Shown piece after piece: positions 16,765-26,437 of a DNA stretch of 64,000 nt; the stretch's first letter is position 1, and each line of letters starts with the position of its first letter. Position numbers and translations under genes: made by a program. Under the pieces are notes generated by a model. That model saw nothing but the letters and a program-made list of their open reading frames with translations. It did no database searches and was not told the DNA's origin. The DNA comes from an uncultured Bacteroidales bacterium. Its GTDB lineage: Bacteria; Bacteroidota; Bacteroidia; Bacteroidales; UBA932. The DNA is taken from the NCBI GenBank assembly GCA_944323845.1, contig CALUUA010000004.1:62001-126000 (forward strand), given 5' to 3'.

Positions 16765-18345
16765 ATGAAAAAATTACTGATAATATCGGTGTCTCTGATG
16801 TGCGCGGTCTCTTCATGCGATTTTCTGGAGACCAAGGTGGAGAGCAATATCACCACCCAGAACTTTTTCCGGACTACGGAGGATTTCGATATGGCCCTGA
16901 CGGGCATATACTATACATTCACTTCGGTAGAATGGGACAATCAGCACAGGTACGGAAATTATTTCACGGGCTTCATGTACTGGGGCAGGATAGGTACGGA
17001 TGAATGTTATGTGCCGTCAGCCAATAACGGCGAGGACATGATAGGCTACTATACCTACACTCCGGAGCATCTTTTCGTGGAGAAAGTCTGGTTCATGCAG
17101 TATTTAGGCATCCAGCGGGCGAATGTGGTCCTGAACAGGCTGGCGCAATATACCGGGGATGCCATTTCCGAACAGGACCGGAACCGGATAGCGGGAGAGG
17201 CGTACTTCCTGAGGGGATGGTTCTATTTCCAGCTGGCGAGGTATTTCGGCGAAGTGCCTCTGGTGCTTAAGGAGACTACCGATCTGGATGAACTGGATAC
17301 CAGAAAGGCATCTCTGGCCGAAGTTTACGACAGGGTGATAAAGGATTATGAAGAGGCGGAAAAACTCCTGCCGGAGACGAACACTGTCGGTCACGCCTAC
17401 AAGATGGCGGCCACGGCCCTCAAGGCGAGGGCCTACCTCCAGATGTCGGGCGAGCCGCTCCGCGACCCGTCGGCCGCCTCCCTTGCCGCCGCAGCCTGCA
17501 GGACAGTGATCCAGAGCGGCAGATTCCACTTGGTCGAAGACTATTTCTCGCAGTTCGACGGCCTGCACGAGCACAACAGCGAATACATCTTCGATGTGGA
17601 GTTCGACAACTCCCACAGCAATTCCTTCTACGGCGGCCAGGTCGGGACTACGGACGGGATGCCGCATCCTGACGAAATCTACTGGACCCAGGTCAGGGCA
17701 TTCCCGGAAATGTACAGGAAATTCGAGGAAAACGACCTCAGACGCGGTGCCGTGGACTACGGCGGACATGTGGAACAGAACCCGCAGACCGGCAAGATGG
17801 AAATCATATACGGCGACGAGAACTACAAGAACGACTACTGGGTCTACAAGTTCCGTCACCCTCTCGAAAGAGCCGACAGGGGCAGCAGCTGGGCGAACTG
17901 GTGCAACAACATCAATTTCCCTATCATTCGCTACGCCGATGTCCTGCTGATGCTTGCAGAAGCCGAATGGAGGGCGGACGGATCCCCGTCATCCGAGGCC
18001 ATAGAATACGTGAACAAGGTCCGCCGCAGAGGCTATGGCGTCCCTATGGACACCGAAGACTCTGATGTGGATTATTCCCTCTCGGACGAGCCGTTCGAGG
18101 ATTTCATTCTGGAGGAAAGAAGCCGCGAACTCTGTTTTGAAGGCCATCGCTGGGCTGACCTCGTGCGTTTCGGAAAGCTGCAGGAAGCCTACCGCTCCGT
18201 AGGTCTCGACCCGGACTGGCTCCTGACCCCGTATTATGACGTCTTGAGGCCGAACTGTCAGGAAAAACACAGTATTTTCCCTATCCCGCAGTCCGTGATA
18301 GACGCCTCGCACGGAGCCATAAAGCAGAATCCTCTTTGGGAATGA
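16765..18345 (+). CDS. SusD/RagB-family outer-membrane lipoprotein
   Basis: The 526-residue product carries a lipoprotein signal (SSCDFLET) and the family hallmark NFFRTTEDFDMALTGIY near the N-terminus. TPR-like helices follow (residues about 80-260, including AEAYFLRGWFYFQLARYFGEVPL), and the C-terminal RagB/SusD domain has L-x-F-E-G-H-R-W-x-D-L-V-R-F. SusD forms the lid over SusC and delivers bound glycan to it. The preceding susC partner and the following GH110-like gene support a role in alpha-galactosylated glycan uptake. The start ATG at 16765 is preceded by a purine-rich stretch. Confidence 0.97.
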   Translation: MKKLLIISVSLMCAVSSCDFLETKVESNITTQNFFRTTEDFDMALTGIYYTFTSVEWDNQHRYGNYFTGFMYWGRIGTDECYVPSANNGEDMIGYYTYTPEHLFVEKVWFMQYLGIQRANVVLNRLAQYTGDAISEQDRNRIAGEAYFLRGWFYFQLARYFGEVPLVLKETTDLDELDTRKASLAEVYDRVIKDYEEAEKLLPETNTVGHAYKMAATALKARAYLQMSGEPLRDPSAASLAAAACRTVIQSGRFHLVEDYFSQFDGLHEHNSEYIFDVEFDNSHSNSFYGGQVGTTDGMPHPDEIYWTQVRAFPEMYRKFEENDLRRGAVDYGGHVEQNPQTGKMEIIYGDENYKNDYWVYKFRHPLERADRGSSWANWCNNINFPIIRYADVLLMLAEAEWRADGSPSSEAIEYVNKVRRRGYGVPMDTEDSDVDYSLSDEPFEDFILEERSRELCFEGHRWADLVRFGKLQEAYRSVGLDPDWLLTPYYDVLRPNCQEKHSIFPIPQSVIDASHGAIKQNPLWE

Positions 18346-18357
18346 GACTGCATGACA

Positions 18358-18377
18358 TTGACATAAATTGACATAAA
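18358..18377 (+). repeat. Tandem 10-bp direct repeat between susD and the GH110-like gene
   Basis: The decamer TTGACATAAA occurs twice head to tail (18358-18367 and 18368-18377), preceded by a partial GACAT copy. It lies in the 43-bp gap before the GH110-like start codon. It may be a protein-binding site or an accidental duplication; no TAnnTTTG box accompanies it. Confidence 0.5.
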
Positions 18378-18388
18378 CAGCTACGAAG

Positions 18389-20242
18389 ATGAATAGAGTA
18401 TCAGCATATGCAGCATCGCTGCTCCTGCCGCTCCTGTCTCTGGCAGCGTGCGGCCCTGAAACGGTCACGATAAGCCAGGATGCGGAAATCGCGGACTATA
18501 CTCCTGTGGTGAGGAAAATCCTCGAGGACCATCCCGACGGCAATGTCGAGATCCGCTTTGCTCCGGGCCGGTATGACTTCTATCCGGAGCAGGCCGTGAC
18601 GGAGTTCCTGAGCATGTCGAACAACGACAGCGGAGACCGCCGCGTCGCCTTCCTTCTCAAGGATATGAAGGATGTGTCCGTCAGGGGAGACAGCTCGGAA
18701 TTTCTTTTCCACGGGGCGATAGTGCCCTTTGCCGTGAAAAATTCCCGGAACGTCAGCCTCGGGGGTTTTTCCATAGACTACGATTTCCCCTGGACATTCG
18801 AGGGTGAGGTCATAGCCAATGACCAGCGGTCGATGACTTTCATTGTCAGGGTCTTCCCTGACAACAAATACAGGATTGAGGGGGACAGTCTCCTGTTCGG
18901 AGGCTATGATTGGGAATACCCGACGGCAGAGAACATAGTGTTCGATCCGGAGACGCGTCGTCCTCTGTATAATACGGCGATTTACGAGCACCGTCACTGG
19001 AACGGCAGGATGAAGGCGCGCGAACTCTCGCCCGGAATAGTGGAATTTTCGGGTTTCGATGCAGTCAGGGTGCCGCCCGTAGGCAGTATCTGGGACGATA
19101 AGGGGCCTATGGATATGAACCGTTCCTATCCCGGGTTCGCCATACTTCAGAGCCGGGACGTGGCCGTGGAAGACGTGCATGTCTACAGGGCCGGAGCCAT
19201 GGCGCTGATAGCCGAGTTCTCCGAAGATATCAGGGTGTCCCGCATGTCTACGGCAGCCAGACCCGGTTCGGAGAGGATGATTACCATCTCGGCCGATGCC
19301 ACCCATTTCGTGGATTGCAGCGGCACCGTCACGCTTGAAGACTGCACCTTCGAGAGTATGCTGGACGATGCGACAAACATCCATGGAGTGTACATGAAAG
19401 TGGATTCCCTGCTTTCCCCGGGTGTGGTCATGGCATCGTTCGGACATTTCCAGCAGGTGGGGAACCATTTCGCGGACGAGGGGGACATGCTCAGGTTCGT
19501 GGACAGGAAGACGATGCATCCTGTGGCTTCGGGCAGGCTCATTGAACTGAAACGTCCGGACAGGAACCGTTATGAGCTTGTCACCGATGCAGACCTTTCC
19601 TTGGCAGGGGATGTCGCGGCTCTGGCCGTGGAGAACATATCCCGAGGCTGCGATGTCGTCATACGGAACTGTAAGGTGCGTTACAACAGAGCCAGAAGCC
19701 TGCTGCTCTCCACTTCCGGCGACATCCTCGTGGAGAACTGCGATTTCAGTTCCATGATGGCGGGCATACGCATCTGCGGGGACGCCAACTGGTGGTACGA
19801 ATCCGGGAATACGAGGAACGTGACGATACGGAACAACAGCTTTACCGACGGCGGCCTTGGCGGCGGACAGCCTCAGGCCATACTCCAGATAGACCCTGTC
19901 ATCCCGAAAGAGTCCCGAAGCTGCGACTTCTTTTTCCACGACAGCATCGTCTTTTCCGGGAACACTGTCAGGACATTCGACAGCCAGGTCATATACGGGC
20001 TGAGCACGGAAAATCTGGTGATATCGGACAATGTGTTCATAGACAGCAAGTCGCATGAACCGATTTTCCCCGGCCTGCCTGTGATAGACGTCCAGTATTG
20101 CGGGAAAGTGACCATTTCCGGAAACGACTTTTCGCGCTGGAAACCCGATGCGGTGATAAGTGTCCATGAGTGTCTCGAGGTGGAGAATGATTCCGGACTG
20201 GAGACAGTCGACCGCCCAAATCCGTATTTTTACGGCAGCTGA
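18389..20242 (+). CDS. GH110-like alpha-1,3-galactosidase
   Basis: This 617-residue protein consists of an export signal (SLAACGPE, lipobox-like Cys) and a single right-handed parallel beta-helix. It aligns along its whole length with the first module of the 5669 gene; the two share D-Y-T-P-V-V-R, SADATHFVDCSG, MLDDA-T-N-I-H-G-V-Y-M, YNRARSLLLST and MMAGI-x-I-C-G-D-A-N. These features fit family GH110, known enzymes of which remove terminal alpha-1,3-linked galactose from blood group B or linear alpha-Gal structures. Length matches known GH110 enzymes of about 600 residues. It is the last gene of the susCD operon and is followed by a terminator hairpin. Family assignment rests on remembered motifs, so other beta-helix enzymes remain possible. 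Confidence 0.75.
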   Translation: MNRVSAYAASLLLPLLSLAACGPETVTISQDAEIADYTPVVRKILEDHPDGNVEIRFAPGRYDFYPEQAVTEFLSMSNNDSGDRRVAFLLKDMKDVSVRGDSSEFLFHGAIVPFAVKNSRNVSLGGFSIDYDFPWTFEGEVIANDQRSMTFIVRVFPDNKYRIEGDSLLFGGYDWEYPTAENIVFDPETRRPLYNTAIYEHRHWNGRMKARELSPGIVEFSGFDAVRVPPVGSIWDDKGPMDMNRSYPGFAILQSRDVAVEDVHVYRAGAMALIAEFSEDIRVSRMSTAARPGSERMITISADATHFVDCSGTVTLEDCTFESMLDDATNIHGVYMKVDSLLSPGVVMASFGHFQQVGNHFADEGDMLRFVDRKTMHPVASGRLIELKRPDRNRYELVTDADLSLAGDVAALAVENISRGCDVVIRNCKVRYNRARSLLLSTSGDILVENCDFSSMMAGIRICGDANWWYESGNTRNVTIRNNSFTDGGLGGGQPQAILQIDPVIPKESRSCDFFFHDSIVFSGNTVRTFDSQVIYGLSTENLVISDNVFIDSKSHEPIFPGLPVIDVQYCGKVTISGNDFSRWKPDAVISVHECLEVENDSGLETVDRPNPYFYGS

Positions 20243-20273
20243 GGCGTCATTTCCGAATATTATTCTTATTTTT

Positions 20274-20306
20274 ATTGGCCGGATTTCCGGCCAATTTATT
20301 TTTATT
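20274..20306 (+). terminator. Terminator ending the PUL
   Basis: A perfect 9-bp stem (ATTGGCCGG, loop ATTT, CCGGCCAAT, 20274-20295) is followed by TTATTTTTATT. It lies between the GH110-like gene and the pyrophosphatase gene and separates the locus from the housekeeping genes. Confidence 0.8.
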
Positions 20307-20317
20307 CCCGAACTCTT

Positions 20318-22516
20318 ATGATGAACTTGTTCTATCTCGTGCCGTTCGCGGCAATCGTCGCCCTGTTTTTCGCATGGTTTTTCTTCCGCCAGATGATGAA
20401 GGAGAGCGAAGGCTCGGCTACCATGAAGGAAATCGCCCTTTTCGTCCGCAAGGGGGCAATGGCTTATCTGAAGCAGCAGTACAAGGTGGTGACAATTGTT
20501 TTCGTCATCCTTGCCCTGTTCTTCGCAGTGCTGGCATACGGTTTCGGCGTCCAGAATGCATGGGTGCCGTTTGCATTCCTGACAGGCGGGTTTTTCTCCG
20601 GACTGGCCGGTTTCGTGGGCATGAAGACCGCCACTTACGCTTCTGCAAGGACGGCCAATGCGGCCATGCGTTCCCTGAATTCCGGTCTCAAGGTGGCTTT
20701 CCGTTCAGGAGCCGTCATGGGGCTTACTGTGGTAGGGCTCGGACTCCTCGACATTTCCCTGTGGTACATCGTTCTGGATGTGTTCACAGATGCGCCGGGC
20801 CCGCAGAAGCTGGTCATGATCACCACGACGATGCTGACTTTCGGGATGGGGGCTTCCACGCAGGCGCTTTTCGCCCGTGTCGGAGGCGGCATATATACGA
20901 AGGCGGCCGATGTCGGAGCCGATCTTGTGGGCAAGGTCGAGGCCGGAATACCTGAAGATGATCCGCGGAATCCGGCCACCATCGCAGACAATGTGGGAGA
21001 CAATGTAGGCGATGTCGCAGGCATGGGCGCAGACCTGTACGAGTCGTACTGCGGCTCTATTCTCGCTACCATGGCCCTCGGCGCGTCCGCTTTCATCATG
21101 GCGGGGGAAGAGATGCAGATGAAGGCCGTTTTCGCTCCTATGCTCGTGGCGGCCGTAGGCGTCATCCTGTCTGTCTTAGGGATATTCACCGTCAGGACGA
21201 ATGAGAATGCCGGCATGAGCCAGCTTCTGAAGTCCCTCGGTTTCGGCACGAATGTGAGCGCGGTGCTGATAGCTGTCGCCACTTTCGCCATCATGTATGT
21301 CTTGGGCATGGAGAACTGGATAGGCATTTCATTTTCCGTGGTGACCGGACTGGTGGCCGGCGTCATAATAGGACAGTCCACTGAATATTATACGTCGCAT
21401 TCATACAAGCCTGTACGCAGGCTGGCCGACAGCTCGAAGACCGGGCCGGCTACGGTTATCATTTCGGGTGTGGGGCTCGGCATGATTTCCACAGCCGTTC
21501 CGGTGGTGACCATAGCTGCCGCCATCATGCTTTCCTATCTCTGTGCCATCGGCTTCGACTTCGCGCATATCCTTTCCGCTGAAAACCTGAGTCTCGGCCT
21601 GTACGGAATAGGAATCGCAGCCGTAGGTATGCTGTCCACCTTGGGTATAACCCTCGCTACGGATGCCTACGGGCCTATAGCCGACAACGCCGGAGGCAAT
21701 GCCCAGATGAGCGGACTCGACCCTGAAGTGAGACGCCGCACCGATGTTCTGGATGCCCTCGGCAATACGACGGCCGCCACCGGAAAGGGTTTCGCCATAG
21801 GTTCCGCCGCCCTCACGGGTCTGGCTCTTCTGGCTTCCTACATGGAGGAGATAAAGATCGCCCTCGACAGGATGGGCGAGACAGTCATCGGGGTTTCCGG
21901 CGAGGCAATAGAGGCGGTGCAGGCTACCATACCGGATCTGATGGCGCATTATCATATCGACCTGATGAATCCTATGGTTCTGGCCGGCGTGTTCATAGGC
22001 GCCATGATGTCCTTCCTTTTCTGCGGGCTGACCATGAATGCGGTAGGCAGGGCGGCGCAGAAGATGGTGGAGGAAGTGCGCAGGCAGTTCCGCGAAATCA
22101 AGGGCATACTGACCCGCGAAGCGACTCCCGATTATGCCCGCTGCGTGGAAATCTCCACTATAGGGGCGCAGCGCGAGATGCTTCTGCCGTCATGCATAGC
22201 TATCATAGTCCCTGTCGCAGTAGGGCTTGTGCTCGGCGTGGCCGGTGTCATGGGGCTGCTCATCGGTGGCCTCGGTTCTGGCTTTGTGCTGGCTATCTTC
22301 ATGGCAAATTCCGGAGGCGCCTGGGACAATGCGAAGAAATATGTGGAAGAGGGGAATCTGGGCGGGAAAAATTCCGAATGCCATCATGCCACCGTGGTGG
22401 GCGACACTGTCGGCGACCCGTTCAAGGATACATCCGGCCCGTCCCTGAATATCCTGATAAAGCTGATGAGCATGGTCTCCATCGTCATGGCGGGTCTCAC
22501 AGTCTGGCTGGGCTGA
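20318..22516 (+). CDS. hppA: Membrane-bound ion-pumping pyrophosphatase
   Basis: This 732-residue protein has about 16 hydrophobic helices and the pyrophosphate-binding acidic motifs of the family: [31 protein letters not shown] and, near the C-terminus, [16 protein letters not shown]. It hydrolyses cytoplasmic pyrophosphate and pumps Na+ and/or H+ across the inner membrane. The segment [10 protein letters not shown] has Ala486 and Gly489 at the positions that, in characterised members, mark potassium-dependent enzymes; potassium-independent ones have Lys and Thr. Two adjacent ATG codons are possible starts (20318, 20321). A terminator separates it from the PUL. Confidence 0.97.
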   Translation: MMNLFYLVPFAAIVALFFAWFFFRQMMKESEGSATMKEIALFVRKGAMAYLKQQYKVVTIVFVILALFFAVLAYGFGVQNAWVPFAFLTGGFFSGLAGFVGMKTATYASARTANAAMRSLNSGLKVAFRSGAVMGLTVVGLGLLDISLWYIVLDVFTDAPGPQKLVMITTTMLTFGMGASTQALFARVGGGIYTKAADVGADLVGKVEAGIPEDDPRNPATIADNVGDNVGDVAGMGADLYESYCGSILATMALGASAFIMAGEEMQMKAVFAPMLVAAVGVILSVLGIFTVRTNENAGMSQLLKSLGFGTNVSAVLIAVATFAIMYVLGMENWIGISFSVVTGLVAGVIIGQSTEYYTSHSYKPVRRLADSSKTGPATVIISGVGLGMISTAVPVVTIAAAIMLSYLCAIGFDFAHILSAENLSLGLYGIGIAAVGMLSTLGITLATDAYGPIADNAGGNAQMSGLDPEVRRRTDVLDALGNTTAATGKGFAIGSAALTGLALLASYMEEIKIALDRMGETVIGVSGEAIEAVQATIPDLMAHYHIDLMNPMVLAGVFIGAMMSFLFCGLTMNAVGRAAQKMVEEVRRQFREIKGILTREATPDYARCVEISTIGAQREMLLPSCIAIIVPVAVGLVLGVAGVMGLLIGGLGSGFVLAIFMANSGGAWDNAKKYVEEGNLGGKNSECHHATVVGDTVGDPFKDTSGPSLNILIKLMSMVSIVMAGLTVWLG

Positions 22517-22528
22517 CAGCGCCATGTC

Positions 22529-25312
22529 ATGAAAACGCTCCGGCTTCTGTACTGTCTTGCAGCCATGGCCTTATTCCCTGTCCTGTGCCATGGCCGGAGC
22601 GGAATATGGATAAAGGGTACTGTCCTCGATTCCCTGACGCGGCAGCCGGTTCCCGGTGCGGTCGTGGAGGTGGCCGACACTTCCGGTGCGACATTGCAGT
22701 ACGGAATGAGCGCAGATGACGGGAGTTTCTTTTTCAGCGATGTCCCGGAGGAAGTGCTTCTTCTGAAAATATCCATCCTCGGCTATCGTTCCGGGCTCGT
22801 CAGGCTTGACGTCCATGACCCGGGTCATGATGTAGGGAATATCCTGATGCAGGAGGATGCGATTATGCTGGAAACGGCCGTACACAGCGATCAGGCCATA
22901 CGTTCTTCGCAGAGCGGGGATACTTTGAGCTATAGCGCGGCGGCCTACAAGGTGATGTTGGGCTCCGATGCCGAATCCCTTGTGTCCAGAATGCCGGGTA
23001 TATCGGTCTCGGAAAGCGGAGTGGAAGCGAACGGCCGCGAGGTCAGGAGGATAATGATAGACGGGCAGGAATATTTCGGTTCGGAGGTGCTGACGGCGTT
23101 GAAAAACCTTCCGGCCGATATGATCAGGCAGATAGAAGTCATAAACAAATTGAGCGACATGGCGGAGCTCACCGGTGTGGATGACGGGAACGGTTATACG
23201 GCTATCAATGTGGTGACGCGTCCGGGGACAAGGGACGGCTCTCTGTCAGGAAGACTTTATGCGGGCTACGGGATTCCGGACAAATACATTGCGGGAGCGA
23301 ATCTTAACTGGTTCAAGGGCGAGCATACGGCTTCCCTGCTTGCGATGGGGAACAATATCAGCAGATACAATTTCGCTTCGGAAAGCATAGTCGGGGCTTC
23401 GGCGGTGAGCGATGTCTCTACCGGGAACACATTCAAGGTCAAGCCTCTGCCGGGTCTGTCATCGGTGCAGTCGACTGGGGTGAACTATTCGAACGACTGG
23501 TTCAGCGGAAGCTATTTTTTCAGCAGGATAGACAATCATGACGAGCCGCTGAACGACAAGGAGACTTTTCTCGACGGCGGACGGAGACAGGTGACGGGAA
23601 CTGCGTCGGATTTCAACGCCCTGAACTACAATCACAATTTCACTTCCCGGATAGCATGGTCTCCGGCAGACAATCACAGTCTGGTCTTCAGGCCGTCTGT
23701 GAATGTGCAGGATCTCGGAGACGCTTCCCTGCAGAAGGTCAGGCAGTCGAACATACTTGCGGACGGGAACGAGAGTTTCCTGCGGGAGAGGCTCGTGGAC
23801 AGGGACAATGACAGGCTGGCAGTAAGGATATCCGGAAGTGTTTCCTACAGATACAGTTTTCCAAAGCGCGGCAGGACCCTTTCCGTCTCCGCCTCAGGAA
23901 GATACAACAAGAATACTGCTTCGGAGAGCTCGGACCAGTATCAGTTCCGTGAAGAAAGCGGACTTTTCGACATTTCCGAAGCGGACTCCCGTTCTTCGCA
24001 GCTTCGCAGCAGGGTGACGGAGCAGGTCTATGCCGGCGGAAGCCTTACCTATACGGACCGTCTGAGCAAGAGATCGAGGCTCAGCATGGAATACAGGTTC
24101 AGTTTCAACAAGAGTTTCGGGAACAATATCGTCCGTGCCCGCAATACCGATACCGGAGAGCTGGAGCCTGAACCTGACGGCAGGCAGTCCAATGTCAATA
24201 CCAGCAGATTCATCACCAATACTGCAGGACTCAGATATAACTACGCTTTCAGAAAAGTGACTGTCTCGGCCTACGGAGGGTATCAGAATACCGGTTTTAC
24301 CGGAGTGTACAGGCTGCCTGTCGCCGGAGAGTCTTCAAAGGAGTTCCACAATTTCATCTATACTGTCATCGCAAATGTCCCTTTCGACAGGAAAAACTCA
24401 CTCAGGATAGATGCCAGAAGCCGGACGGCGAACCCTTCTGTCAATACCCTGCAGACTGCCGTCAATCTGAACAATATGAGCAATATCCGCGCGGGGAATC
24501 CGGATGTGGTGCCGAGTTATCTTCACGAGGTGGGGCTCAGGTATGTCCATACAGGGGTGGAGAAGGGGTCCACGCTGTCCCTTTCCCTGAAATATACCGG
24601 CAGTTCGAACTATCTCTGCGACTCTCTGGTCATAGATTCTCCGGATTTCGAGGTGGCTGACGGAGTGCTTCTCGGCGAAGGGAACCAGTATGTGAAGCCG
24701 GTGAATCTCGGCGGCTATTCGAAGTTCAACGGCAAGATGACTTACGGCTTTCCCGTGAATTTCATCAGGAGCAACCTGAATCTCGATGCAGAAGTGTCGG
24801 TATCCGTCCTCCCCGGGATGATCAATGCGGACAGGGTGCCTGTCTACCGCAACTGGTATGATCTCGGGGCCAGAATAGACAGCAATCTAGGCGAATTTCT
24901 GGATTTTTCCGTCAGTTATTCCGGCCGCTATACGCAGAACGAATATTCCGGCCGTTTCGGGAAGGTGAACAACAATTTCATCACGCATGACGCCAAAGCA
25001 TGGTTCAAATGGATATTCTGGTCGGGCTTCTCGGTGACTGCGGCAGTGAACTGGAGACAGTACAGGAGTCTGGAAGGCCGTTTCGATGACAGGATGTGTC
25101 TGTGCGACATATACATCGGAAAGCAGCTTTTCCGGAACGGTCTCGGAGAGATCAGCATAGGCGTGAACGACTTGCTGGACGACAATATCAGGCAATTCGC
25201 CCACAGCATTTCCGCATCGGGTACGTCGGATACGGTCAATCTCGGAGTGGGGAGATATTTTTCAGTCCAGTTCGTCTATCATCTCAGGACGAGGACCGGG
25301 AAGTCCCGGTGA
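22529..25312 (+). CDS. Orphan TonB-dependent-receptor-like outer-membrane beta-barrel
   Basis: This 927-residue protein has a signal peptide (to CHGRSG), a carboxypeptidase-regulatory-like domain (about 28-110), a plug-like region (about 130-230, with VSRMPGISV and [12 protein letters not shown]) and a long barrel of the outer-membrane beta-barrel family. It lacks the SusC-type plug signature and no susD gene is nearby, so it is unlikely to be a classical glycan importer; siderophore, peptide or structural roles are equally possible. The gene begins 12 bp after hppA and may share its transcript. It ends in an overlap with a possible upstream start of metX (TGATG at 25310). Confidence 0.85.
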   Translation: MKTLRLLYCLAAMALFPVLCHGRSGIWIKGTVLDSLTRQPVPGAVVEVADTSGATLQYGMSADDGSFFFSDVPEEVLLLKISILGYRSGLVRLDVHDPGHDVGNILMQEDAIMLETAVHSDQAIRSSQSGDTLSYSAAAYKVMLGSDAESLVSRMPGISVSESGVEANGREVRRIMIDGQEYFGSEVLTALKNLPADMIRQIEVINKLSDMAELTGVDDGNGYTAINVVTRPGTRDGSLSGRLYAGYGIPDKYIAGANLNWFKGEHTASLLAMGNNISRYNFASESIVGASAVSDVSTGNTFKVKPLPGLSSVQSTGVNYSNDWFSGSYFFSRIDNHDEPLNDKETFLDGGRRQVTGTASDFNALNYNHNFTSRIAWSPADNHSLVFRPSVNVQDLGDASLQKVRQSNILADGNESFLRERLVDRDNDRLAVRISGSVSYRYSFPKRGRTLSVSASGRYNKNTASESSDQYQFREESGLFDISEADSRSSQLRSRVTEQVYAGGSLTYTDRLSKRSRLSMEYRFSFNKSFGNNIVRARNTDTGELEPEPDGRQSNVNTSRFITNTAGLRYNYAFRKVTVSAYGGYQNTGFTGVYRLPVAGESSKEFHNFIYTVIANVPFDRKNSLRIDARSRTANPSVNTLQTAVNLNNMSNIRAGNPDVVPSYLHEVGLRYVHTGVEKGSTLSLSLKYTGSSNYLCDSLVIDSPDFEVADGVLLGEGNQYVKPVNLGGYSKFNGKMTYGFPVNFIRSNLNLDAEVSVSVLPGMINADRVPVYRNWYDLGARIDSNLGEFLDFSVSYSGRYTQNEYSGRFGKVNNNFITHDAKAWFKWIFWSGFSVTAAVNWRQYRSLEGRFDDRMCLCDIYIGKQLFRNGLGEISIGVNDLLDDNIRQFAHSISASGTSDTVNLGVGRYFSVQFVYHLRTRTGKSR

Positions 25313-25344
25313 TGCCGGAAATCCCTTATATGTCATCTTGCCAA

Positions 25345-25375
25345 TTGGATTTTAACGCGGAAATTCATAACTTTG
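25345..25375 (+). promoter_or_regulatory. Promoter of the metX unit
   Basis: TTG at 25345-25347, 20 nt, then TAACTTTG at 25368-25375 gives a full match to the Bacteroides-type promoter. Transcription would begin near 25380, which argues that the translation start is 25384 or 25396, not the in-frame ATG at 25312. Confidence 0.75.
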
Positions 25376-25383
25376 GCCGGATT

Positions 25384-26421
25384 ATGCATTTCCGTATGGT
25401 AAGAGAAGAATACAGTCATAATGATATATTCCGTCTTGAAGGAGGGGAGACTATAGAAGGCCTATCCGTAGTCTATCACAGGTCCGACAGGCAGTATAAT
25501 CCCGGGGCTGACGGCAGGAAGGTGGTGTGGATATGCCATGCATTTACGGCCAATTCGGATCCCCAGGACTGGTGGCCGGATCTTGTGGGGCCGGGCAAGG
25601 TCATTGATCCCGACCGGTATTTCGTGGTGTGCGTGAACATGCTCGGATCTCCATATGGCACGACGTCGCCGGCTTCGGTAAAGCCGGGCACCGGCCGTCC
25701 GTATTATTTCGACTTTCCGAAAATTACCGTCAGGGATATAGTGAACGTGAATATATTGGTGCGGAAGCACCTCGGTGTGGATAAGATAGACCTGATGATA
25801 GGAGGGTCGATAGGCGGGTTCCAGGCTTTGGAGTGGATGATTATGGAGCCGGACGTGATGAAGAAGGCTTTGGTGTCTGCCTGCGGCGCACGGGTGACCC
25901 CATGGGTGACTGCCTACAACGAATCCCAGAGGATGGCTTTGGAGGCCGATCCTACTTTCAGGGAGTGTGCCGGACTGGACGGAGGAAAGGCAGGTCTGGC
26001 CTGTGCCCGGGCGATAGCTCTGATATCGTACAGGAACTACATCTGCTATGACGAAACGCAGTGCGAGGCGGATCCGGACAAGATGTTTGCGGACAAGGTC
26101 TGCTCATACCAGCAGTATCAGGGGCGGAAACTGGTGAACAGGTTCGATGCCTATTCCTATTATTGCCTGACATATTCGCTCGACAGTCACAATGTGGGCA
26201 GGGGAAGAGGCGGGGTCGAAGCGGCCCTGAAGACCATCAAGGCGGATACGGTGGTGGTGGGCATAGATACTGACAATCTTTTCCCGGTACAGGAACAGAA
26301 ATATATGGCTACCCATATAGACGGAGCCATGTATGTGGAGATAAATTCCAAATTCGGGCACGACGGCTTCCTTATCGAGAGCGGCCCGTTGGGCAATATC
26401 ATCCAGCAGTTGCTGGACTAA
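25384..26421 (+). CDS. metX: Homoserine O-acetyltransferase (MetX family)
   Basis: An alpha/beta-hydrolase of about 345 residues. It has the nucleophile elbow GGSIGG (Ser142 from this start), the catalytic Asp in GIDTDNLFP and the catalytic His in KFGHDGF. The N-terminal VVWICHAFTANSD block is typical of MetX. It transfers an acyl group, usually acetyl, from acyl-CoA to homoserine, the committed step of methionine synthesis; acetyl versus succinyl specificity cannot be read with certainty. The next gene is O-acetylhomoserine sulfhydrylase, followed by asd, so three steps of the aspartate-to-methionine route are grouped. Start alternatives are 25312 (too early for the promoter) and 25396. Confidence 0.93.
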   Translation: MHFRMVREEYSHNDIFRLEGGETIEGLSVVYHRSDRQYNPGADGRKVVWICHAFTANSDPQDWWPDLVGPGKVIDPDRYFVVCVNMLGSPYGTTSPASVKPGTGRPYYFDFPKITVRDIVNVNILVRKHLGVDKIDLMIGGSIGGFQALEWMIMEPDVMKKALVSACGARVTPWVTAYNESQRMALEADPTFRECAGLDGGKAGLACARAIALISYRNYICYDETQCEADPDKMFADKVCSYQQYQGRKLVNRFDAYSYYCLTYSLDSHNVGRGRGGVEAALKTIKADTVVVGIDTDNLFPVQEQKYMATHIDGAMYVEINSKFGHDGFLIESGPLGNIIQQLLD

Positions 26422-26437
26422 TTGAAAAACTTTCGTC

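Noticed and set aside
18401-20167. 588-codon leftward frame opposite the second GH110-like gene
   Set aside because: It is a shadow of the conserved beta-helix gene and has no domain of its own.
25312-25383. Earlier in-frame ATG for metX at 25312
   Set aside because: A full consensus promoter lies between this ATG and 25384, and conserved MetX sequence begins after 25396.
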